A stretch of 54,563 nt of DNA, taken from the NCBI GenBank assembly GCA_945875935.1, contig CAMCNE010000002.1, positions 1 through 54,563 on the forward strand. The letters run 5' to 3'. Both the position numbers and the translations under genes were made by a program. The DNA comes from Bordetella parapertussis. GTDB taxonomy: Bacteria; Pseudomonadota; Gammaproteobacteria; Burkholderiales; Burkholderiaceae_C. The notes under the pieces are model-generated. The model did no database searches, was not told where the DNA came from, and saw only the letters and a program-made list of their open reading frames with translations. Numbering within the stretch: position 1 is the stretch's first letter; each line of letters starts with the position of its first letter. Of this stretch, positions 43,916-51,527 are shown piece after piece.

Positions 43916-45844
43916 TCAACGCGACTCGGCTGAATCGCTGCTCAACTTCTTGGCGACTTCTTTTTCGTTGATCTGCACCTTGTAGCGGTTGCGCAAAGAG
44001 GCGAAGTAGGCCTGCGATTCGGCGGCTCCCCAGGCCTCGGCGTACTGGCTGATCGCTCGGGATGTGTCGGCCGCCGCCGGGTCACGACCGATCACCTCGT
44101 CGATTCGCGCAACGACGTAGCCCTGAGCTGCGAGGTCAACGCCGACAAAGCCTGGCGCAGACTTCATGTCAACGCTCAAGATGGCAGTGATCAGTGGCTC
44201 GCCCAATTGCCCGGTCTGCAAACGCGAGACCAGCTGCGGCTCGATTCGCATGTCGGTCTGCGGAGCCTGCTTGAGTTCAGCCAAACGCTGCTCACCCGCC
44301 TTGCGCGCCAGTGCCGCTGCCTGAGACTGCGATACCAGCAGCCGAACCTTGTCCTTGACTTCGTCCAGCGACAGCGCGTGGGCGGCCTGGTAATTGAGCA
44401 CTCGACCGGAGACCAACTGCCTGGCCGCCACTTCAACCGCCGGCGTGTTGCGCTTGCCGGTCAAGGCGTCGCTGGAAAAAATTGCATCCAGAAACTTGGC
44501 TGATGCGATCACACCTTTGGCGTTGGCCGCAGGCTTGCGGGTGACACCCTGAGCCGTCTTGGGCTCGAGCTTGTACTTTTCAATCACGGGATTGAGGCTG
44601 TCGGACTGCTCATAGACCATGTTGGTGAATTCTTCAGCCGCTTCGGCAAACTGGGCCTGCGCCAACTGCTGACGAACCTCGACCTCGATTTCAGGCCGTG
44701 CCGATTCAAAGCTGCGCTTGTCACCACCACGGATGTCGGTGAGCCGAATGATGTGAAAACCGAAGTCGGTTTCAACCACCGCGCTGGTCTGGCCCACCTT
44801 GAGGGAATAGGCCGCATCCTCGAAGGGCTTGACCATGGCACCCGGCGCGAAAAAGTCGAGGTCGCCGCCCTTGGCCGCCGAGCCGGGATCTTGCGAATTC
44901 TTTTGGGCAAGCTCGGCAAACTGAGCCGGGTTCTTGGCCAACGCGGCGCTGATTTCCTCGGCCTTGGCTCGCGCCTTGGCGCGTTCATCAGCGGGCAGTG
45001 ACTTGTCGGCCGCAATCAGGATGTGGCTGGCGCGACGTTCTTCGGGTGTGCCAAAGCGCGACGCGTTTTCTTCGTAATAACGGCGCAGGTCCTCTTCGTT
45101 GACCTCAATGCCCTTTTTGATGACATCCACATCGAGCACCACGTATTCGATGCTCGCCTGCTCAGGCGCCTGAAATTGCGATGCGTGGGCCGGGTCCTTG
45201 TAGTACTGCTCGATGTCGGCGTCTGTGGGGTTCACCTTGGATGCGTAAGCAGACGCATCGAAGCGCTGCACGCGCACTTGCCTTTGCTGAAAGAAGGTGT
45301 CTACCGCATGGTCAGCCGCCGACTTCGAGGCGAAGACCGTGCTCGACAAACCCTGCGCCACCTGCTGCACTGACAGATCCTGCCGCAGACGTTCGGCGAA
45401 CATCTCGCTGGACATGCCCTGCGCGGCCAGCAGTTCCTTGTTCACGCTGCCATCCGGATTGCGGATCGGTGCGAACTGCTCGGACGTGGCGAACAAACGC
45501 TGCAGACGATCATCCGTGATGGACAGATGAAGCTGGTTGGCCGCGGCCATCAGCACTCGCCTTTGGACGAGGTTTTCGAGCGAGTCCTTTTTCAACTCCG
45601 GACTGTCAAGCAGTTTGGAGTCGACGTTGGGCATCCTTCGGCGCATCTGCTCGACCTGATCACGATGCGCGGAGTCCCACTCAGCCTGGGTGATCGCCTG
45701 ACCATCAACCTTGGCTGGCGCCGAAGCGGCATTTTCAGAAAATCCCGTGTAGCTTTCCAAACCAACGAGCCCCAGAGAAGGAAGGATCAGCAGCGTCAGG
45801 ATGAACTGAAGCTTGCGCATGTGGTTGCGGACAAAGTCAAACAT
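43916..45844 (-). CDS. ppiD: Periplasmic folding chaperone PpiD (parvulin-type)
   Basis: Inner-membrane-anchored periplasmic chaperone working with the Sec translocon. The ATG at 45844 gives 642 residues. MFDFVRNHMRKLQFILTLLILP shows the cytoplasmic N-terminus and single membrane anchor. A SurA-N-like chaperone domain follows (VDGQAITQAEWD, LVQRRVLMAAANQ), then a parvulin domain from about residue 268 (ERRASHILIAADK to DFGFHIIRLTDIRGG) and a second, degenerate C-terminal parvulin-like region. In E. coli it is also close to hupB. Confidence 0.94.
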   Translation of the reverse strand: MFDFVRNHMRKLQFILTLLILPSLGLVGLESYTGFSENAASAPAKVDGQAITQAEWDSAHRDQVEQMRRRMPNVDSKLLDSPELKKDSLENLVQRRVLMAAANQLHLSITDDRLQRLFATSEQFAPIRNPDGSVNKELLAAQGMSSEMFAERLRQDLSVQQVAQGLSSTVFASKSAADHAVDTFFQQRQVRVQRFDASAYASKVNPTDADIEQYYKDPAHASQFQAPEQASIEYVVLDVDVIKKGIEVNEEDLRRYYEENASRFGTPEERRASHILIAADKSLPADERAKARAKAEEISAALAKNPAQFAELAQKNSQDPGSAAKGGDLDFFAPGAMVKPFEDAAYSLKVGQTSAVVETDFGFHIIRLTDIRGGDKRSFESARPEIEVEVRQQLAQAQFAEAAEEFTNMVYEQSDSLNPVIEKYKLEPKTAQGVTRKPAANAKGVIASAKFLDAIFSSDALTGKRNTPAVEVAARQLVSGRVLNYQAAHALSLDEVKDKVRLLVSQSQAAALARKAGEQRLAELKQAPQTDMRIEPQLVSRLQTGQLGEPLITAILSVDMKSAPGFVGVDLAAQGYVVARIDEVIGRDPAAADTSRAISQYAEAWGAAESQAYFASLRNRYKVQINEKEVAKKLSSDSAESR

Positions 45845-46017
45845 CGTCAATCTCGGGTGGAATGAGGCGGGTTCAGATCAAGGTGAGCCCGCGCACAGGG
45901 TGGGTGGCAAGCGCAATGTGAAAAGGGGCGAACACTGGTTCGCCCCCGTTGGATCGGTGCCGCAAAGTCTATCTGCGCGAAGATGACACCCACCGTGTCA
46001 TGCATGAGCCGGCCGGC

Positions 46018-46410
46018 TCAGGCGCCAGGGCTTTGTTCCTGCACCGTCGGCGCAAGACCGGCCACGGCTTTCATGAGTTCTGCGCGAGGCAGAAACACGG
46101 CCAGTTGCAGGCCGCCAATGGTCAGGTTGGCCACCACTTCAGCATCGGATCGACCCGCGCGCATTTCAACGCTGCTCACATCGGCCTGACACTGGGCGGG
46201 CTTTTCCGAGCCCATCCGGGATGACGTGGCGAACACGGGTTCGGCAGCCAGACCCAGCAAACGGTTCGTCAATGCGGCAATGCCGTTGACATCAATGGCA
46301 GCTGCAAATGAGCGGCCTTGGCCATCAACCAGTTCGAGTGCGACCACTCCGGGCTCGTTGGTCTCACGGGTAAACACTTCGGCCAAGCCGTTGACGCCCT
46401 TGCGTTTCAT
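46018..46410 (-). CDS. Hypothetical protein between tRNA-Val and ppiD
   Basis: A 130-residue soluble protein with no signal peptide or membrane segment and no motif I recognise. It begins MKRKGVNGLAEVFTRETNEPG and contains two Val/Leu-rich predicted strands (GVVALELVDGQGRSFAAAIDV and VANLTIGGLQLAVFLPRAELM), suggesting a small alpha/beta fold. AAGG precedes the ATG by 8 nt and codon use is like the neighbours, supporting a real gene. It starts 18 nt after the tRNA-Val 3' end. Confidence 0.55.
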   Translation of the reverse strand: MKRKGVNGLAEVFTRETNEPGVVALELVDGQGRSFAAAIDVNGIAALTNRLLGLAAEPVFATSSRMGSEKPAQCQADVSSVEMRAGRSDAEVVANLTIGGLQLAVFLPRAELMKAVAGLAPTVQEQSPGA

Positions 46411-46427
46411 TGATGCCCTTTGTTCTG

Positions 46428-46503
46428 TGGTGGGTGCTGAGGGGCTCGAACCCCCGACCTACGCCTTGTAAGGGCGCCGCTCTACCAACTGAGCTAAGCA
46501 CCC
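46428..46503 (-). tRNA. tRNA-Val (TAC)
   Basis: Full cloverleaf on the minus strand: GGGTGCT acceptor, AGCTCAGTTGGTAGAG D arm, anticodon loop CTTACAA (anticodon TAC), GGGGTTCGAGCCCC T arm, discriminator A and encoded CCA (46428-46430). It lies 11 nt after the hupB stop. Confidence 0.97.
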
Positions 46504-46514
46504 ACAGTCTCGAA

Positions 46515-46787
46515 TCACTTGACCGCGTCTTTCAAAGCCTTGCCGGCGCGGAATTTTGGAATCTTGGCTGCCTTGATCGTGATGGCTTCGCCGGTGCGGG
46601 GGTTGCGACCGCTGCGCTTGGCGCGCTTGGTGACATCAAAGGTGCCAAAACCGACCAGGGTCACGCTGTTGCCTTTCTTGAGCGTGGTCTTCACAGCACC
46701 AATGAAGGCCTCGAGCGCTCGGCCCGAGGCCGCTTTCGAGATGTCGGCCTGCGCGGCGATGTGCTCGATCAGTTCTGACTTGTTCAC
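46515..46787 (-). CDS. hupB: DNA-binding protein HU-beta
   Basis: Abundant nucleoid protein that bends DNA as a dimer. The 90 residues begin MNKSELIEHIAAQADISKAA and contain GNSVTLVGFGTFDVTKRA and the beta-arm RSGRNPRTGEAITIKAAKIPKF with the intercalating Pro. The start codon is GTG with GAGGGG upstream. tRNA-Val follows by 11 nt, suggesting a joint transcript. Confidence 0.97.
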   Translation of the reverse strand: MNKSELIEHIAAQADISKAASGRALEAFIGAVKTTLKKGNSVTLVGFGTFDVTKRAKRSGRNPRTGEAITIKAAKIPKFRAGKALKDAVK

Positions 46788-46962
46788 TGACTTCCCCTCG
46801 AATATTGTTTTGGATGTGTGGTGTGTTCGCGGACCGCGATTGTGAGTGTCGCCAGATCCGGACCGCCAAGAATTACAGCCGTGGGCTGACGGGGTGTCAA
46901 GCGAGGAAACGGATTCTATCGATGCATCGGCAGTGTGCTGTGGTGTCGACCTTCAGGTGGCT

Positions 46963-47529
46963 TCATCGTCCCTTCGCACGAATTTCGGGCAGGGCTTTTT
47001 GAAGGTAATAAACCATCGACCACACCGTCAGCACCGCCGACAGATAGATCAGCACCGTGCCCCACAGCTGGGTGTCGATCACACCGAACAACACACCGTG
47101 GTACAGCAAGAAAGGTATGGCGATCATCTGCACCGCGGTCTTGACCTTGCCCAGCATGTGCACCGCCACGCTGCGCGAGGCACCGATTTGCGCCATCCAT
47201 TCACGCAATGCCGAAATCGCGATCTCGCGTCCGATGATGACCAGCGCCACCAGTGCGTGCAGTCGGTTCAGATGCACCAGGATCAGCAGCGCTGCACACA
47301 CCAGAAACTTGTCGGCGACCGGATCGAGAAAGGCGCCGAATGCCGACGTCATGTTGAGCTTGCGCGCCAGATAGCCGTCAGCCCAATCGGTGAGCGCCAC
47401 CACGATGAACAGCACGGTGGCGATGAGATTGCGGGTCTGATCCTGCAAGTCAAGGTAGAAGACACCCACGACCAGAGGAATGGAAACGATGCGGGCCCAA
47501 GTGAGCAGAGTGGGCAAATTGAAAAACAT
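46963..47529 (-). CDS. pgsA: CDP-diacylglycerol-glycerol-3-phosphate 3-phosphatidyltransferase
   Basis: Makes phosphatidylglycerol-phosphate, the precursor of phosphatidylglycerol and cardiolipin, in the inner membrane. The ATG at 47529 begins MFFNLPTLLTWARIVSIPLV, the usual start; 188 residues with several membrane helices. The CDP-alcohol phosphotransferase motif is complete: DGYLARKLNMTSAFGAFLDP followed by VADK. It follows uvrC by 42 nt. Confidence 0.96.
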   Translation of the reverse strand: MFFNLPTLLTWARIVSIPLVVGVFYLDLQDQTRNLIATVLFIVVALTDWADGYLARKLNMTSAFGAFLDPVADKFLVCAALLILVHLNRLHALVALVIIGREIAISALREWMAQIGASRSVAVHMLGKVKTAVQMIAIPFLLYHGVLFGVIDTQLWGTVLIYLSAVLTVWSMVYYLQKALPEIRAKGR

Positions 47530-47571
47530 GCGGAGGATTGTGACTTGCTGCAGTGACATGACTGCAGCCGT

Positions 47572-49659
47572 TCAGCGCAAGCTTCGGTAGATCGCTTCGG
47601 CCAGGTCCCTGGATATGCCGTCGACCTTGAGCAAGTCATCCACGCTGGCACTGGCCACACCACGAACGCCCCCGAAGCGCTGCAGCAGCTTGGCGCGCTT
47701 TTTCGGACCGACACCGGGGATGTCTTCGAGCTGGCTGCCGCCCGTGCGAACGCTCGCGCGCTTGGCACGCATGCCGGTGATGGCAAAGCGATGGGCCTCG
47801 TCGCGTATCTGCGCAATCAGCATCAGCGCGGCAGAGTCGTGACCCAGACTGACCTTGGCGCGTCCGTCGGCAAACACCAGCTCCTCCAGCCCGACCTTGC
47901 GGCCCTCACCTTTTTCGACGCCGGCGATCAGGCCAAGGTCCATGCCCAGTTCTTCGAAGACCTCGCGCGCCATGCTCACTTGCCCACGCCCGCCGTCGAC
48001 CAGCACCAGATCGGGCGGGCGCAGCCCGGGCTTGGCGAGCGGCTCGTCGCCTGACCCTTGAGAAGAGTCCGCCGCATACTGAGCCACTGCCGCATCGCCG
48101 GCCTCAGCCCACCTGGCCCATTGCGCGGCGACCTTGCCGTAGCGGCGCATGAGCACCTGCCGCATCGCCGCGTAGTCGTCACCTGCGGTGATGCCGTCGA
48201 TGTTGTATCGGCGGTACTGGGCGCTTTGCATCTTGTGGTGTTCGAACACCACGCATGAAGCCTGCGTTGCCTCGCCAGCGGTGTGGCTGACGTCAAAGCA
48301 TTCGATCCGAAACACGTCGAGCTGGTCGACCTCAAGACCCAGCGCATCGACGAGCGCGCGGGTTCGCGCCTGTTGCGAGCCTTCCTCGGCGAGCAGCTGA
48401 GCCAACCTCAGATCGGCGCCCTTGATGCACATGTCAAGCCACGCCCGTCGGGCATCACGGGGCTGATGCTGCACGCTGACCTTCACGCCGCTGTGTGCGG
48501 CCAGCGCTTCGATGAGCGACTTGTCGACCGCGTGGCTCACCAGCAGCAGCGGCGGCATGGCCCCTTCAAGGTAGTGCTGTGCCATGAAGGCCTCAAGCAC
48601 CAATGTCTCGGGGGCAACGTCGGGTGTCGCGCTGGAGGGTTCGTCGGCAGCAGCACCTGCGGCCAGCGACGTGGCGTCCTCAACGTGAACCGGAAAGTAA
48701 GGTCGGTCCCCCAGATGTCTGCCGCCTCGCACCATGGCGAGATTGACGCAGGCACGCCCGCCTTGCACCTTCACCGCGAGAACATCCACGTCCTTGGTGC
48801 TGACGCCGCTGTTGTCCTCGACCGACTGCTGGTGCAGCACCCTGGACAGCGCGCTCAGCTGGTTGCGGATCTCGGCGGCCTGTTCGAACTTGAGCTGCTC
48901 GGCCAGGGCCATCATCTGCGCTTGCATCGTGTCCATCACCTGCTGCTGCTCACCGCGCAGGAAGCGTTCGGCATGCTGGACGTCGACCGCATAGTCGTGC
49001 GGCGAAATCAGCTCGACGCAGGGCGCCGAGCAGCGCTTGATCTGATGCAGCAAACAGGGCCGGCTGCGGTTGCTGAACACACTGTCTTCGCAGGTGCGCA
49101 GGCGAAACACCTTTTGCAGCAGCTGGATCGACTCCTTCACCGCCCATGCGCTGGGGTAAGGGCCGAAGTAGCGGTGGCGCTTGTCGATCGGGCCCCGGTA
49201 GTAGGCCATCCGGGGGTACCGCCCCGCGTGGGATGACGCCTTGCCGGACGAGTTCGAGGTGCCGGTGATCTTGAGATACGGGTAGCTCTTGTCGTCGCGA
49301 AAGAGGATGTTGTAGCGCGGGTTCAGCGCCTTGATCAGGTTGTTCTCGAGCAGCAGCGCCTCGGCCTCGGAGCGCACCACCGTGGTCTCCATGCGCACGA
49401 TTTTCGTGATCATGTGGCCGATGCGCGTGCCGCCGTGCTGCTTCTGAAAGTAGCTGGACACGCGTTTTTTCAGATCGCGCGCCTTGCCCACATAAAGCAC
49501 GCCGTCGTTGGCGTCGAAGTAGCGGTACACCCCGGGCAGCGGCGGCAACGCGGCCACATCGGCCAGCAACTGCTCGCGAAGCGCGCCAGCGTCTGGCGAG
49601 ACCGCTGAGTTGGCAGGGCTGGCTGACGGCGGTGGTGTGGCTTCGGGCAAATCGGACAT
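47572..49659 (-). CDS. uvrC: Excinuclease ABC subunit C
   Basis: Makes the dual incisions of nucleotide excision repair. The ATG at 49659 gives 695 residues; the frame extends to 49893 but that part is antisense to earP. An N-terminal GIY-YIG nuclease (LPGVYRYFDANDGVLYVGKA, residues 41-60), a UVR motif that contacts UvrB (QLKFEQAAEIRNQLSAL), the RNase H-like UvrC domain (IECFDVSHTAGEATQASCVV, VLVDGGRGQVSMA) and a C-terminal helix-hairpin-helix pair (IPGVGPKKRAKLLQRFG) are all present. Confidence 0.97.
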   Translation of the reverse strand: MSDLPEATPPPSASPANSAVSPDAGALREQLLADVAALPPLPGVYRYFDANDGVLYVGKARDLKKRVSSYFQKQHGGTRIGHMITKIVRMETTVVRSEAEALLLENNLIKALNPRYNILFRDDKSYPYLKITGTSNSSGKASSHAGRYPRMAYYRGPIDKRHRYFGPYPSAWAVKESIQLLQKVFRLRTCEDSVFSNRSRPCLLHQIKRCSAPCVELISPHDYAVDVQHAERFLRGEQQQVMDTMQAQMMALAEQLKFEQAAEIRNQLSALSRVLHQQSVEDNSGVSTKDVDVLAVKVQGGRACVNLAMVRGGRHLGDRPYFPVHVEDATSLAAGAAADEPSSATPDVAPETLVLEAFMAQHYLEGAMPPLLLVSHAVDKSLIEALAAHSGVKVSVQHQPRDARRAWLDMCIKGADLRLAQLLAEEGSQQARTRALVDALGLEVDQLDVFRIECFDVSHTAGEATQASCVVFEHHKMQSAQYRRYNIDGITAGDDYAAMRQVLMRRYGKVAAQWARWAEAGDAAVAQYAADSSQGSGDEPLAKPGLRPPDLVLVDGGRGQVSMAREVFEELGMDLGLIAGVEKGEGRKVGLEELVFADGRAKVSLGHDSAALMLIAQIRDEAHRFAITGMRAKRASVRTGGSQLEDIPGVGPKKRAKLLQRFGGVRGVASASVDDLLKVDGISRDLAEAIYRSLR

Positions 49660-49681
49660 CGTCGACGATTGTGCCGATTCG

Positions 49682-49693
49682 GATAATCCAGCG
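49682..49693 (+). promoter_or_regulatory. Putative -10 element for a leaderless earP transcript
   Basis: GATAAT (49682-49687) is followed by CCAGCG and the earP ATG. The divergent uvrC start lies 34 nt away on the other strand, with a weaker CACAAT 8 nt before it. Confidence 0.4.
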
Positions 49694-50878
49694 ATGCCCT
49701 CTGATCCGATTGCACCAACGCGGCAACCCGTCATCTGGGATGTCTTTTGCCGCGTGGTCGACAACCATGGCGATGCCGGCGTGTGCTGGCGCCTGGCGAC
49801 CGATCTGGCATCCCGAGGCATCGAGGTGCGCTTGTGGATTGACGACGCGAGGGCGTTGGCCTGGATGGCGCCCGAGGGCTGCGCGGGCGTCACGGTTCAT
49901 CCCTGGCCCGCAGGCGATGACGAGATGCGCATCGCGCGACGTGCACCGGCCGACGTGGTGATCGAAGCCTTTGGATGCGCGCTGCCCGATCCTTGTCTGA
50001 GGTGGATGGCCAGCCTTCAACCAAGCGACCTGACGCCGCTGTGGATCAACCTGGAATACCTGAGCGCCGAGACCTACGTCGAGCGCAACCATCAACTGCC
50101 ATCCCTGCAATGCAGCGGTGCGGGCCGTGGCTTGACGGCGCACTTCTTTTATCCCGGCTTCACCGAAGGCACCGGCGGCCTGCTGCGCGAACATGATCTG
50201 CTTGAGCGCCGCAACAACTTCCGCCGAGACATGTGGCTGGCCGAGCAGGCAATCACGCCGCGGCCCGGCGAACGGCTGGTCAGCCTGTTTTGCTACGACA
50301 ACCCCGAGTTGCCTGCGTTGATGAAATCGCTGGCGCAGCGGCCCACACTGCTGCTGACCACACCCGGCCATGCCACCGAGCAGGTCGAGCGCGTGATGGC
50401 CGAAGTTGCCGACAGCGCGCACTGCTGGGACCTGCTGCGCAGCCATCCCCTGCCCTGGCTCAGCCAGCGGGGCTATGACGAACTGCTGTGGTCATGCGAT
50501 TTGAATTTCGTGCGCGGCGAGGACTCGCTGGTGCGCGCCATCTGGGCCGGCGCGCCTTTCGTCTGGCAGATCTACCCGCAAGACGACGACGCGCATCGCA
50601 TCAAGCTGGATGCGTTCCTGTCACGTGCATTTCCCGACCGCTTCTCAGCGACAGCCGATGCGGTACGCGAAGTCTGGGCCTGCTGGAACCGAGGTCAGGA
50701 AAACCTCGACTCGCGATCGGCCGAAGCCTGGTCGGTGTTGAATGGCAACGAATCAATGTCGCGCTGGCGCGAGCGTTGTGAGGCCTCGCGAGACGAACTT
50801 TTCTTGCAAGCTGATCTTGCGACGCAATTGCTGGCCTTCGCGCACGCCAAACGCCTTGCCGGAGCGGCTAAAATTTAG
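49694..50878 (+). CDS. earP: EF-P arginine rhamnosyltransferase EarP
   Basis: Transfers rhamnose from dTDP-rhamnose to Arg32 of elongation factor P. The ATG at 49694 gives 394 residues. The GT-B fold begins with WDVFCRVVDNHGDAGVCWRL, and the C-terminal donor site has the family signature RGEDSLVRAIWAGAPFVWQ with the catalytic-region IYPQDDDAH. It sits 88 nt upstream of efp, its substrate, whose position 32 is indeed arginine. Confidence 0.97.
   Translation: MPSDPIAPTRQPVIWDVFCRVVDNHGDAGVCWRLATDLASRGIEVRLWIDDARALAWMAPEGCAGVTVHPWPAGDDEMRIARRAPADVVIEAFGCALPDPCLRWMASLQPSDLTPLWINLEYLSAETYVERNHQLPSLQCSGAGRGLTAHFFYPGFTEGTGGLLREHDLLERRNNFRRDMWLAEQAITPRPGERLVSLFCYDNPELPALMKSLAQRPTLLLTTPGHATEQVERVMAEVADSAHCWDLLRSHPLPWLSQRGYDELLWSCDLNFVRGEDSLVRAIWAGAPFVWQIYPQDDDAHRIKLDAFLSRAFPDRFSATADAVREVWACWNRGQENLDSRSAEAWSVLNGNESMSRWRERCEASRDELFLQADLATQLLAFAHAKRLAGAAKI
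50869..50874 (+). promoter_or_regulatory. Candidate -10 for efp
   Basis: TAAAAT near the end of earP, about 90 nt before the efp ATG. No good -35 at standard spacing, so efp may instead be read from earP. Confidence 0.3.
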
Positions 50879-50965
50879 GGCTTTTCGCTGCACCCCGCGC
50901 AGCGCTTCGCGTCTCGTCACGCGCAACCCACCAGCCCATTTCCCGGGCACTCAACGGACAGCGTC

Positions 50966-51520
50966 ATGAAAATCGCACAGGAAATTCGCGCCGGCAACGT
51001 CATCATGCACGGCAAGGACCCGATGGTCGTCTTGCGCACGGAATACAGCCGCGGCGGCCGCAACTCCGCCACGGTGCGCATGAAGCTCAAGAGCTTGCTC
51101 AGCAACTCGGGCACCGAAGTCGTCTTCAAGGCCGACGACAAGATGGACCAGGTCATCCTCGACAAGAAGGAGTGCACCTACTCCTACTTCGCCGATCCGA
51201 TGTACGCCTTCATGGACGCTGACTACAACCAGTTTGAAGTCGAAAGCGAGAACATGGGCGACGCCCTCCAGTACCTGGAAGACGCCATGGCCGTCGAAGT
51301 GGTCTTCTATGACGGCAAGGCGATCTCGGTCGAATTGCCCACCAGCTTGGTGCGCGAAATCATCGAGACCGAGCCTGCTGTCAAGGGCGACACCTCGGGC
51401 AAGGTCATGAAGACCGCCAAGCTGTCCACCGGCTTCGAGATCTCGGTACCTCTGTTCGTGCAGACCGGCGACAAGGTCGAAATCGACACCCGCACGCACG
51501 AGTACCGCAAGCGCGTTTGA
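50966..51520 (+). CDS. efp: Elongation factor P (arginine-32 type)
   Basis: Binds between the P and E sites and relieves ribosome stalling at polyproline. The 184 residues have the three beta-barrel domains; the domain I loop reads YSRGGRNSATV with Arg at position 32, the residue rhamnosylated by EarP. Domain III ends TGFEISVPLFVQTGDKVEID and TRTHEYRKRV. No GenX/YjeA lysylation machinery is expected with this type. Confidence 0.98.
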   Translation: MKIAQEIRAGNVIMHGKDPMVVLRTEYSRGGRNSATVRMKLKSLLSNSGTEVVFKADDKMDQVILDKKECTYSYFADPMYAFMDADYNQFEVESENMGDALQYLEDAMAVEVVFYDGKAISVELPTSLVREIIETEPAVKGDTSGKVMKTAKLSTGFEISVPLFVQTGDKVEIDTRTHEYRKRV

Positions 51521-51527
51521 GCCGGAT

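Noticed and set aside
45949..46224. Plus-strand frame opposite the hypothetical gene at 46018-46410
   Set aside because: The minus-strand frame has a Shine-Dalgarno sequence and better codon use; the plus frame is His/Arg-rich shadow.
49660..49893. N-terminal extension of uvrC
   Set aside because: Antisense to the start of earP and lacks UvrC similarity.
48950..50446. Minus-strand open frame of 498 codons
   Set aside because: Overlaps uvrC in another frame and earP in antisense; no family features.
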